A stretch of DNA of 64,000 nt from positions 13,248,001 through 13,312,000 of the forward strand of contig JAWZYU010000001.1 of assembly GCA_038380435.1 (NCBI GenBank), read 5' to 3'. The notes under the pieces are model-generated. The model did not search any database and was not told the origin of the DNA. It saw only the letters and a list, made by a program, of their open reading frames with translations. Position 1 is the stretch's first letter. Every line of letters begins with the position of its first letter. Of this stretch, positions 54,807 to 64,000 are shown one piece after another. The stretch is from Ryuthela nishihirai (Eukaryota; Arthropoda; Arachnida; Araneae; Heptathelidae). The translations under genes were made by a program, and so were the position numbers.

Positions 54807-55830
54807 CTTCTGGCTAAGAATACCAGAGTTTCTCTGTTCAGAAATAGAAATTTGGCGTTATCTACTTATTCGAGATGCAAGAAGATTTGTGCTTCTGCAC
54901 ATGTATTTCAAGCTGATGGAAGAAATTGAAACAATTCTCGACTCTAAGGAATGGTGTCTATTTATAGATTCGTCAAAATTTAGCTTAAAAGAGGTCCTTT
55001 TGCATAAAGGAAACCAAAAACTTTCCACTCCAGTGATACACGCTGTGGGAATGAAGGAAACTTATGAAAGCATGGAAAAAATACTACTCCTATAAAATAT
55101 GACCAGTTTAAGTGGACAATGTGTGGTGACCTAAAAGTCATCTCTCTCTTTCTCGTGCTTCAAGGAGGCTTCACAAAATTTTGTTGTTTTCTGAGTTTAT
55201 GGGACATTAGGGCCAGAATGGAACACTACAAAACAAAAGACTGGCCCAAAAGAGATGTTTTTGTTCCTGGAAAGAGTAATGTGATGTATAAATTTCTAGT
55301 TGACCCTCTAATGTTCTGCTCCCACCACTATACATCAAACTGGGGCTTATGAAAAATTTGTTAAGGCTATGGACAAAACTGATAAAGGGTTTTTGTACTT
55401 AAAGGAAAAATTTCCAAGACTAAATGATGCCAAACTCAAAGAAAGGATCTTTGTTGGTCCCCAGATCAGAAATCTGCCGAATGATACTGTCTTTGAAGAA
55501 AGTCTGAATATGAAGGAGCGCGCTGCATGGAAATCTTTCACGTCTGTGGTCCAGGGTTTGCTGGGGAATCACAAAGAGTAAAACTAGCTCATTCAAGATC
55601 TCCTCAACAACTATGAAAATCTAGGCTGCTGAATGTCTTTGAAGATCCATTTCTTGCACTCGGATCTCGACTTCTTTCCCAAGAACTTAGAAACTGTCAG
55701 TGATGACTAAGAGAAAAGATTTCAGCAGGATATCTGAACCATGGAGGAGAGATACCAAGGCAGGTGGGACCCAGCAATGATGGGGTTACTACTGCTGGTT
55801 CTTGCAGAAGGAAGATACCTAAGCACATAA
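54807..55830 (+). pseudogene. Inverted duplicate of the unnamed repeat-protein gene (C-terminal part)
   Basis: Mirror of 52840-53863. It holds the IDSSKF, CGDLKV, FPRLND and YQGRW blocks with the same frameshifts, so the breaks predate the duplication. The N-terminal part is absent because the duplication boundary lies at 54807. Confidence 0.8.
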
Positions 55831-56157
55831 AAGACAAAAATGAACTTGTAAATGTAAAAGATCCTTACCCATGTTTTCTTATTTTGCGTTTCAATATTAT
55901 TTCATTTGTTACTTTATATTAAGTGGTCTATAGCTATGATGTTTCTAATATTTTTCAATGTAGTCATGAAATTAATTAATGAGTTTTAAGTTGCAATTTA
56001 ATAAAATAGTCACATTTATTTTCATTTCTCAGATATGTGTATTCATCGAAATTTGAAATTCATCAATCTGTAATTTAAAAAAATGTGCTTAAAAAAATTG
56101 CTGCAGATTTTTCACAGCCTTATTTGAATTCAGCACCCAAAATTAGTTAAAAACATC

Positions 56158-57380
56158 CTATTTGACCAATGTTATAAAAATAAGTTTCAGTTTGTTGTTT
56201 AGTGTAATTTTAGTTATTCTCAAACAATTATGTTTACTTATCTGTAAGTGATGTTTCTCATTGCCATTGCAGTTACCAATAGCAAAGGAACCTATTACCC
56301 CTGACCAAAGGTCAGAGTAAGTACCAACTTTGGCGTTGGCGTTGCTTAGAACAAGGGTAATATCTTCTTTCACGACAGAATTCAAAATATCCTGAAGTTG
56401 TCCGTAAAACTTAACCTCATCAGCATTCTCAGTGGGGGCATAACAATAGATAACATTCAAGTCATGTTTTTCTGAAATTTAGCTGTAAGAAACCCTTCAT
56501 TAATGCACTCATATGCAAGAAGAGTATCACTAACGTTATGCTGAGAAGCAAAACTCCGCCTTGGAGATGCGTTCCATCTTCTCTCCCTGAAAAGAGAAAT
56601 TTAAGATTATTTTTAAGAATCTGACCTTTATCTCTGCATCTGGTCTCTTGCAAGCCGAGAATATCTAAATTATAATGATGGAATTCTTGTGTGAGGACAG
56701 CAAGAGAATAATCTCTGTGTAGAGTCCTCGCATTGCAACTACCTATGGAGAGAAAATGGTCAGTGGGATGTTTAAAGAAACTATGTTTATTAAGAGAGGG
56801 AATGCTGACAATATCAAACAGCCCCCTAATCGCAGGCATGGGGCAAGACCCGTTCCCCCAACACTAAAGGCTGAAGCCATCTACACTTGGAAGACTTCCT
56901 CCAATGTAGGATTTGACGATGCCCGTAGAAGCAAGAGTTCAGGTTCCTGCGATGTCCTCTGCTCAGGATTTTCCATCAACTGATAAAACATGTCCTGTGG
57001 GTTTAACTCACAAACAAATAGAAAACATGTACTGGGGGTGTTAACTCACAAACAAATAGAAAACACAGTGGAAGATTCTCCCTCCACAGAAGCTCACCAG
57101 TGCAGTTAATTCAGGATTCATAATCAACCTTAGAGTCATTATTACATTCCGGTTGGTGTATATGTTCAGCACCAGGACCCTGTTTGGTTGACCACTCCTC
57201 AGCAGGGTAGAAAAAAAAAGAAAAGTAGCCATAGTTGTTCAGATCAGTAGGCCACACTGATCTGACACCCTCCTCTTCCGTTCCTTTCTACAAGAGAGTA
57301 TCTTTTGAAAGCAATTAACAGCCTGCACCACAAGACAGCGATGTCGGATATTAGGTGCTAGGCCTGATCGGTTCTATGCA
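56158..57380 (-). pseudogene. RTE-like LINE 5' leader and endonuclease (right-arm duplicate)
   Basis: Exact mirror of 51290-52512 with the same frameshift and motif loss. Confidence 0.75.
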
Positions 57381-57584
57381 TCATTACAGGGGATTGGTGC
57401 ATAACTCTTTTTCCAGTGACTACCTAGGTACCATTGATGATGCTAAAACATTTCATGAAAAATGCTGGAAATCTGCACAAGTTTAATAATTTCTCCCCTT
57501 ATTACTCTTACAAGTATTCTCAAAGAGGTTGGGGGCATGCCCTCTGCCTTAGATTTGAGATGTCTGATTGTTATGCCATAATTC

Positions 57585-57845
57585 GGCAGTTTTACCTCTG
57601 AATTTTTGTGCACACAATAGGGTAAATGACCAGGTCACAAGGACCTCCCTCAGAGTTGAGAAGAAGAGGATCCATTGGGGAGATGTTAAGGGGCGATGGA
57701 AATCTCATTCAAATCATCTAGCGTGCCCTTTAACGTACTCATAATAGAATTCTCATGAACCAGGAGTCACGACTTAACGCCTCATCCGACGGACGGCGGT
57801 GTTTCTGCGCTTATCGGTGTTTTCTTTCTCACCGAGAGCTAGGTG
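57585..57845 (-). repeat. SINE family A, head missing (right-arm duplicate)
   Basis: Mirror of 50825-51085. Confidence 0.8.
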
Positions 57846-58124
57846 CGGATTTTTAATTTTGTAATTTCACTCTAAACAATCACTTTTGAAACGTGGCAGA
57901 ATATTTTATTTGAACTACTTTAAACGTTCCTACCACTTCGATATTTCGATCTTTTATTTCCGGATTTTTATTTAGAATTTACATCGTACTTTAAACTAGT
58001 TTTAAATTCGACCTGAATTCTGCTATAGGTAAAGAACTGATTTTCAAGACAATATGATATGGCTTGCACTGAGCGATAGGTTACTGGAAAGCATCGGAAT
58101 AAGCAAACCTTGTTTTAATAGGAA

Positions 58125-58640
58125 AAGTGGTTAACTCTAGTTTCCACCCGATAGGGGACCACCTTGTCGTGGTGGGGGGGCCTAGGGCCCAGCAACCCGG
58201 CTGAAGGCTGTGCCGACCGGATTGGTCCCTCGGTTGGACATGGCTAAAGCCAACCGAGGTTGAAGATGCTGCTGGCCGGCTTGATTGCTGGTCGGATGGG
58301 GACGGCGTCGGAGACCTCACCTCTCAGGAGACCTGTGTGGTCCGTTCGACGGCTCTGCCGAAAGGTCTCAGCCCGCCTTGTAGGCACGAGCTGTCCAAAA
58401 AGTCTGGGTCTTACTAAGAGTCTCTACCCCGGGTGCCGATCGAGCTTGGATCTATATATCCTTGCACATTTGCAAACCGGGGAATAGATTAAAGTAAGGT
58501 TTCTTCCGGTGGTCAGCTTTCCTTCTATAGGACTGCTGCCATGTGAGGCTGGGGTTGAGGTGCGCCTATAGGGCGTATTCGTTGCCCCCGGCTCTAGATG
58601 GTCATGGCTCTTCATAACCAGGTAGTGCTGTACAAGCGGA
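58125..58640 (+). repeat. GC-rich block (right-arm duplicate)
   Basis: Mirror of 50030-50545; no differences noticed. Confidence 0.4.
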
Positions 58641-59092
58641 ACCGGGAATTGTCGTGGTTGCATAAGATCGCAACAAAAGAGATTCATTATATCTACAAAT
58701 TCAAAAAAAGTGTTTCTATGTTCGCTGAATAGTAACTATTGTAAATTCATGAATACTGAAAAAAGCCAAATGATACAGAAATCTACGTTATAAATTTGTT
58801 ACATTAAGAGCAAAATTTTGTAGATAAACTAAATATTTGGAAAAAATTTCGATTTTCATCGTTTCCTAAAGCTTATGCATCACACATTTCATTTACAAGA
58901 ACTATATCACGTAGTTGAAGACTGATTGCGTAAACGAAAAGATAACTATCAGAACAATTCCCCTAAATGCGTTTTCCGTCTTTTATGTTAAAAACAAAGA
59001 GTAAAATAAAAAAATTAGGGTTGTAGTGACTAGTTGTTGATAAATTAGACTCAGACAACTGTCTCTATTTGTTTTTCGAATATTTTGGGGCG

Positions 59093-59475
59093 GGAGGAGG
59101 GGGTGGCTAAGTTAGTAGCGTGTCAGGCTTGTAATCTAAATACATTGATTCCAGGTTAGAGTCTCAGTTGGGCCAGCGTTGAGGTTTATCTCCCCGAAAT
59201 TCAACGCCCTTCCCTCGGTCAGTAGGGGACACTGATGAGCTTGGAAAGGCCGCCGTCCGTCGGATGGGACATTAAGCCCTAATGGGCAGGAGAACCATAC
59301 CCTGTGCACGCTAATGAACACGCTGGATGGCGTTGATGGGAGGATTCCAGCTGATTCTTAACAGCTGTCCAGTGGGCTCCCTCTCCACAACCTTCTGTGA
59401 GCTCTCGTAGTCTTTGTGACCTGGCCATTTAGCCCATTGTGTGCAAAAAATCGCCGCTGAAAGGTAAAACACCCA
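59093..59475 (+). repeat. SINE family A (right-arm duplicate)
   Basis: Mirror of 49195-49577. Differences seen include CAGTTGGG here against CAGCTGGG (mirror reading) in the left arm, and a changed A-box base. Confidence 0.85.
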
Positions 59476-59582
59476 AGCCAACGTTTTCAAATATTTAAAT
59501 TCTTATTTACATTACTTTCCAGTTCAAACTTCCATATGCGTCTTTTACACGTTCAAAACTTTTCAACGCATCTAATTAGATC

Positions 59583-59784
59583 ATAGATTCATAACGGGGG
59601 CGATACCGCCCCCCAGTGGGGGCGCTGGAGCCTTCCATGGGGGCTGTAGCGGATCCAGAGGCAAATGGGGGGCGTTGAGGCAGTCAAGAGGGGCGGTCAA
59701 ATAAATAAATTTAATGGAATTTTCTGTGACAACCTTTTTATCTCTTCTATTCTGTGGTGTCTTCCAAAAGGTTGGGAATCACTG
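59583..59784. mobile_element. hAT-type MITE (right-arm duplicate)
   Basis: Mirror of 48886-49087 with at least one substitution inside (GGGGGCTGTAGCGG against the left-arm GGGGGCGGTAGCGG in mirror reading). A further substitution lies just outside it, in the flanking target-site duplication at 59785-59792. Confidence 0.75.
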
Positions 59785-60275
59785 AATTAGTTCTATCTGA
59801 ATGTAGTGCAATGCGTTAATTTGTGTTTTAAACACCGAAGTTAATCGAAACAATAAATAAATTTGTCGAAAGATAATTGATCTTGATGTGAGTGAAATGT
59901 TTCACAAGATATATTTTTCATATTATACTGAGTACTGCCTTGAGGGATTGTGGAATACGTTACTAGAAAACATCGGTATAAGCAAACTGTCGTGTTAGTA
60001 AGTTACTCTGTTCACAAAAAAATTCTTTTGCATGTTTTCTGTTATATCGATAGTAGTAATAGTATAATCTCTAGTTAGTCTTAGATAATAGAAAAGCATA
60101 GTCTCTAGTTATTGAGATAATTATCAGAAGAGTAAAACGTGGTAAAGAAGTTATAAATAACTTTAGCAAATATAAATCGGGACAATTAGGCTTAGACGAT
60201 ATCTGAACGCGAAAGGTTAAGTTTCACTGGCAGAGGAATATTAACATAAAAAATTCATTTGTAATTAGAGAACTA

Positions 60276-60310
60276 CTACTAGGATATAACTATGAGTTAT
60301 ATCCTAGTAG
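60276..60310. repeat. Perfect 15-bp hairpin at the junction of the two inverted repeats
   Basis: CTACTAGGATATAAC, loop TATGA, GTTATATCCTAGTAG. It begins 5 bases after the right arm of the 12-kb duplication ends and spans the outer edge of the next inverted repeat. Confidence 0.9.
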
Positions 60311-62720
60311 CAAAAGGAGGGGGGGAATCTTCCATCATTCAGAAAATTTGTTTTTGAGCTATCATTATGACGACGACAACGACGACGCAACGACACACTT
60401 CATTATCAAGCAGCCATGGGCTATGGAGGTCCAACCAGACCTGTTTGACATTGTCTGCCAACTACATTCTAGGTCTTCCCCTCTTTTTTGAGGTCTTTAG
60501 GCGCACTGTTCATAATCCTATACTAATCTATATGTGGGTAATATGGCCAAACAAACAGAGTCTTTCACTGTACGATATGCTGCTCAAAGGAGGTTGCTGA
60601 CTCCTTTGCCTAACCTCATCATTACTTACAAAGTTGAACTTCTTAATGCACCAGATACTGCATTAGCATCTAGAATTAAAAGCATTAAGTTTTCTGTTAT
60701 TTTGCTTACAAAGACTCCACGTTTCACTACTGTAACTAATTCTAAAAAGAACCAAACTATTATACAGTCTAATTTTAGTCTTTAGGTGTATACGCCTATT
60801 TCACCACACTCTCTGTAGATTCTTAATAGTTCCAGCATCATTCCTATTCGTCCGTTAATCTCATGCCGCACATCACCAATATCTGTTACACAGCTCCCAA
60901 GATAATTAAACTGAGATATTTGCTCAAGAGTGACACCATTCAGATTAACTGAACTACAGCTTGCCAGACCTATTTTCATGACTAGTTTTCTCTCTGTGTT
61001 TCATCAACCTACTCTTACTAGTCTCATCAACTTCTCTAATGAAACAATATAATCGAAATCAGAAATTTTCAGATCTCTAGACCATTTAAGCTCAAAATCT
61101 TTTCCTTGCAATTAATTTCGCAATAACCAAACTAAAGAGGAAAGGACACCAGAGGCCTTGTCGAACACCAGAGGCAATGCTAAACCAATTGCTGTAAGCT
61201 TTACTAACTCTAACGCATATCGTGATTCTATTATAGAGAGCTTTCCTTATGTTAACTAACTTACTGGTATGCCACACGATCTCACAAAAAACTATAAAAT
61301 TATGACGATCAACAGAGTCAAACGCCTTTTTGAAATCAATAAAGCGAGTAACCAAAGATTTCTGAAACTCTAAACATTTCTCAAGAATCTGTCTGAGTGA
61401 AAATATCTGATCTACACATTCCCTACCACTTCTGAATCCACACTTCTCATCATGCAATTATCCATCTGCCAGATTCTTAATCTATTAAGTACAATCATTC
61501 GAAGAACTATACCTGGAACAGAAAGTAGGTTGTACCCCTATAATTATAGTAAGAACTGCGATCCCCTATTTTAAAATGGGGATAATAATAGTTCTTGTAA
61601 AATCCTTTGGAACAATACCTTTAACATGGGTGTAACCACTAGGCCTAAATTGGCGTCATGATTAGAGAACTAGCGATTGCTCCATCAAGGCAAATTTTGT
61701 GTGTTATGGTAGCTCTAACTAAGGCAGTAGTCAACAGTGACTTCGGTCTTAATAGGGCAGGTCCTTGTATGAGAAGACCTGTAAAAGCTAGGAGTAACCT
61801 CTAGAATTCTCCTCTGTCTTATATATCTGAAATAGAATAAAGATATTCAAAATTCTGTCATCCATGTGGTAACTGAAATATTCCTTGCTCAAAGCATTTC
61901 AGTAGTAATTTTATCTACCCCTGGGGATTTATATAGTTTAAGTTTAAAAATAGCCAAAACTTCGGACTGTGTTAATGGGCCAACATTAAAGCCAGTAATG
62001 GTAAATCATCATCATTACATACAATGGGAGTAGAACTAACCACATTGTTTAGAACATGTGTGAAATTCTCAGCCTGCCTATAGCCATGACAGAATCCTCA
62101 CCTTCAATAACCTTACTTTATTTATCCTTAAATCCCTGTATACCTGTCCATTTTCTCACAAAAACATTAACTATCTGGTACAGCTCTCTACTGTTACTCT
62201 GTCTCGCTGTTTCCTCAGCTTTGTCAGTCATTCCATCAAACCAAAGATTTTTATCAGCTGTTAAACTGACCCTTTACACGTTTATTAAGATCTTTGTAAC
62301 GTTTCTGTTATTACTAGTAGGTTAGTGATTAAGGATATTTCTGCCGTTTTTTCATTCCAAAATAAGCTCTAGTGCCATATCATTCAAATAATTTTGCATC
62401 ATCTGCTCCTATTTACCCAAAAGAGTATTGTTGTTTCAAAAAAAGGCCTATTTAAAACGGTCCCATTCTTCCTCAATTTCAGCAATAAGCATATCATGCC
62501 TATCATAATGACAAAGTAATCTATCATGGTAAGCTTTAGCTATGACTGGTTCTTTCAGAGCTTTAATGTTAAAAGTAATTTTTTTAACCTTAGCACAATA
62601 TTTCTTAAGTTAAAGTTGCAAGAGTCGTTTAACAAAGTAATGCTCAGATCCAATTTCAGCTCCCCTACATGACCTTTTATTCCTAATGGAACTTGGCCAT
62701 TCACTAATAGCAAATGGCCA
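60284..62720 (-). pseudogene. RTE-like LINE, 5'-truncated and degenerate
   Basis: Read leftward from about 62700. RGAEIGSEHYF is the end of the endonuclease (GSDHYLV-like). AYHDRLLCHYDRHDMLIAEI is the linker. LYKSPGVDKITTEML near 61930 is the start of reverse transcriptase. GFRSGRECVDQIFSLRQILE and IDFKKAFDSVDR (61457-61300) are motif A, and GVRQGLWCPFLF is motif B. The C-terminal VTLEQISQFNYLGSCVTD (60979-60782) and SETWSLCKQNNRKLNAFNSR follow. No motif C (Tyr-Ala-Asp-Asp) was seen in frame. Several stops and shifts make it inactive. Confidence 0.75.
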
Positions 62721-62747
62721 GCTGTGTAACAGATATTGGTGATGGCG

Positions 62748-63357
62748 CTGTGTAAAAGATATTGGTGATGTGCGGCATGAGATTAACGGACGAATAGGAA
62801 TGATGCTGGAACTATTAAGAATCTACAGAGAGTGTGGTGAAATAGGCGTATACACCTAAAGACTAAAATTAGACTGTATAATAGTTTGGTTCTTTTTAGA
62901 ATTAGTTACAGTAGTGAAACGTGGAGTCTTTGTAAGCAAAATAACAGAAAACTTAATGCTTTTAATTCTAGATGCTAATGCAGTATCTTGTGCATTAAGA
63001 AGTTCAACTTTGTAAGTAATGATGAGGTTAGGCAAAGGAGTCAGCAACCTCCTTTGAGCAGCATATCGTACAGTGAAAGACTCTGTTTGTTTGGCCATAT
63101 TACCCACATATAGATTAGTATAGGATTATGAACAGTGCGCCTAAAGACCTCAAAAAAGAGGGGAAGACCTAGAATGCAGTTGGCAGACAATGTCAAACAG
63201 GTCTGGTTGGACCTCCATAGCCCATGGCTGCTTGATAATGAAGTGTGTCGTTGCGTCGTCGTTGTCGTCGTCATAATGATAGCTCAAAAACAAATTTTCT
63301 GAATGATGGAAGATTCCCCCCCTCCTTTTGCTACTAGGATATAACTCATAGTTATAT
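62748..63357 (+). pseudogene. Inverted extra copy of the LINE 3' end
   Basis: Encodes the same C-terminal reverse transcriptase segments on the plus strand (GDVRHEINGRIGMMLELLRI, then KRGRPRMQLADNVKQVW), ending in a (GTC/GTT)n tract. It points away from the main LINE copy. Confidence 0.8.
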
Positions 63358-63359
63358 AC

Positions 63360-64000
63360 ATATATAATACTAAGTCTTTTTGTTCTGGGAATACGCAGGT
63401 ATACCTGGAACCCTCACTATTTTCTTCCGGTGTCCGGAATTTTGTTCGGCGGAAATTTGTTTGACGGGAATTAGTTCGAAACGGAACTGTGTTCCAAATC
63501 AAAAATTTTTTTGAAACGGAAATCTGTTTGAAACAGAATCAAAGTTATTTAGAAAAAATTTTAGGATGATCGTATCTTTCCAGTGCGCAAGATTTTAATG
63601 TGTATCAATGGGAAGTTCGATGGGGGTGTGATAGTTTTTGCTCTCCTTTAATTATGTGCATTATTTTCTGTTGTTTTTAATGGTACATTTGATTTCGTGT
63701 GAAAATGATGATAGCCATGTTGATATAGCTCGTAGTCATGGAGGCTAAATCACGAAATGCAATGCAATAAGAGACTTTTCTGGAATGATGTGGGGGGGGG
63801 GGGGGAGGGCGGTCTGCTCTCCACACTTGTAGTTTTTCTCTTTGAAACAGTAATACCAAAAGTGTTGGATCTAGGTGACGGCAATTTGGAGGCGCATGGT
63901 TCCCTCTTTCAGAATTAATCTGGAAATTAGTCAAAATATTAATGATAAATATTAACATATATATTATATGAAATATAATATATATATAGCCGACCCATGG
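63360..64000. other. Right flank, unassigned
   Basis: Contains short repeated words such as GGAATTTTGTTCGGCGG and GGAATTAGTTCGAAACGGAA near 63430-63485, a G14 run near 63791, and ends in an AT tract. No gene supported. Confidence 0.5.

Larger units (their letters stand above)
48399..60271. repeat. Large inverted duplication: two 5465-bp arms around a 943-bp spacer
   Basis: Left arm 48399-53863 and right arm 54807-60271 are mirror images with a constant coordinate sum of 108670 and no length differences. I noticed only about seven mismatches. The spacer is 53864-54806. Each arm carries, from outside in: a hAT MITE, a family A SINE, a GC-rich block, a second family A SINE, an RTE-like LINE 5' end, and the C-terminal part of an unnamed repeat-encoded protein. 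The arm boundary falls inside that protein gene, so the left arm plus spacer looks original and the right arm is the duplicate. Confidence 0.95.
60284..63357. repeat. Second inverted repeat: about 610-bp arms around a LINE body
   Basis: Left arm about 60284-60893 and right arm about 62748-63357, with a constant coordinate sum of 123641 and at least two substitutions. The intervening 1.85 kb is the rest of an RTE-like LINE on the minus strand. At the inner edge of the right arm the words CTGTGTAACAGATATTGGTG and CTGTGTAAAAGATATTGGTG stand in tandem. Confidence 0.9.

Noticed and set aside
60367..60600. Thr-rich 77-residue frame and its mirror at 63041-63274
   Set aside because: It is the antisense of the LINE 3' end and its GTC/GTT microsatellite.
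61820..61820. Twin-primed LINE inversion as explanation of the second inverted repeat
   Set aside because: Twin priming inverts the 5' part without duplicating the 3' end, whereas here the same 610 bp occur on both sides.

Overview
This window reads as a piece of an AT-rich, repeat-crowded animal nuclear genome. I favour an arthropod, possibly a chelicerate, but that clade call is inference from the style of the repeats. The evidence for an animal nuclear genome is GT-AG split exons separated by kilobases of transposon debris, two families of tRNA-derived SINEs, many Tc1/mariner, pogo and hAT fragments, RTE-like LINE pieces, and a dispersed ciliary gene. There are no operons, no CRISPR and no bacterial features.

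Three kinds of host or host-like gene are supported. (1) An intact intronless Ser/Thr kinase-like gene (23836-24933, +) and a broken sister copy (4775-5425, +). The two share upstream sequence and a 3' flank that carries a histone-mRNA-type stem-loop followed by a conserved hairpin module. (2) A minus-strand gene spread over 32-47 kb that I recognise as dynein axonemal assembly factor 11 (DNAAF11/LRRC6/tilB). Two leucine-rich-repeat exons (37078-37151 and 32476-32553) join in phase. The preceding exon (44585-44677) is recognisable but carries a one-base frameshift and an in-frame TAA. A possible start exon near 46764 lies beside an X-box-like motif. (3) Orphan minus-strand exon candidates: a SIAH/SINA-type zinc-finger exon (28850-29025) and an unassigned terminal exon (31979-32153).

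Layout. 0-3 kb: SINEs and a small KRBA2-like integrase transposon with complex terminal repeats. 4.5-6.3 kb: broken kinase copy. 7.6-15.3 kb: internally deleted Tc1, 117-bp repeats, MITEs, a mariner fossil and SINEs. 15.3-23.6 kb: mostly unassigned AT-rich DNA with SINEs, a hAT MITE and a degenerate tandem repeat. 23.6-25.3 kb: intact kinase. 25.6-36.7 kb: SINEs, Tc1, mariner and pogo fossils, and exons. 37-47 kb: DNAAF11 introns full of transposons. 47.7-48.0 kb: hairpin minisatellite. 48399-60271: a near-perfect inverted duplication (two 5465-bp arms, 943-bp spacer). 60284-63357: a second inverted repeat built on an RTE-like LINE, starting only 12 bp after the first ends.

The most unusual signals are the two abutting inverted duplications, the kinase gene with histone-like 3'-end signals, and the damaged DNAAF11 exon. 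Small perfect fold-backs also recur at many places, so inverted duplication seems to be a theme of the locus at scales from about 30 bp to 12 kb. Coordinates of repeats were read by eye and may be off by several bases.
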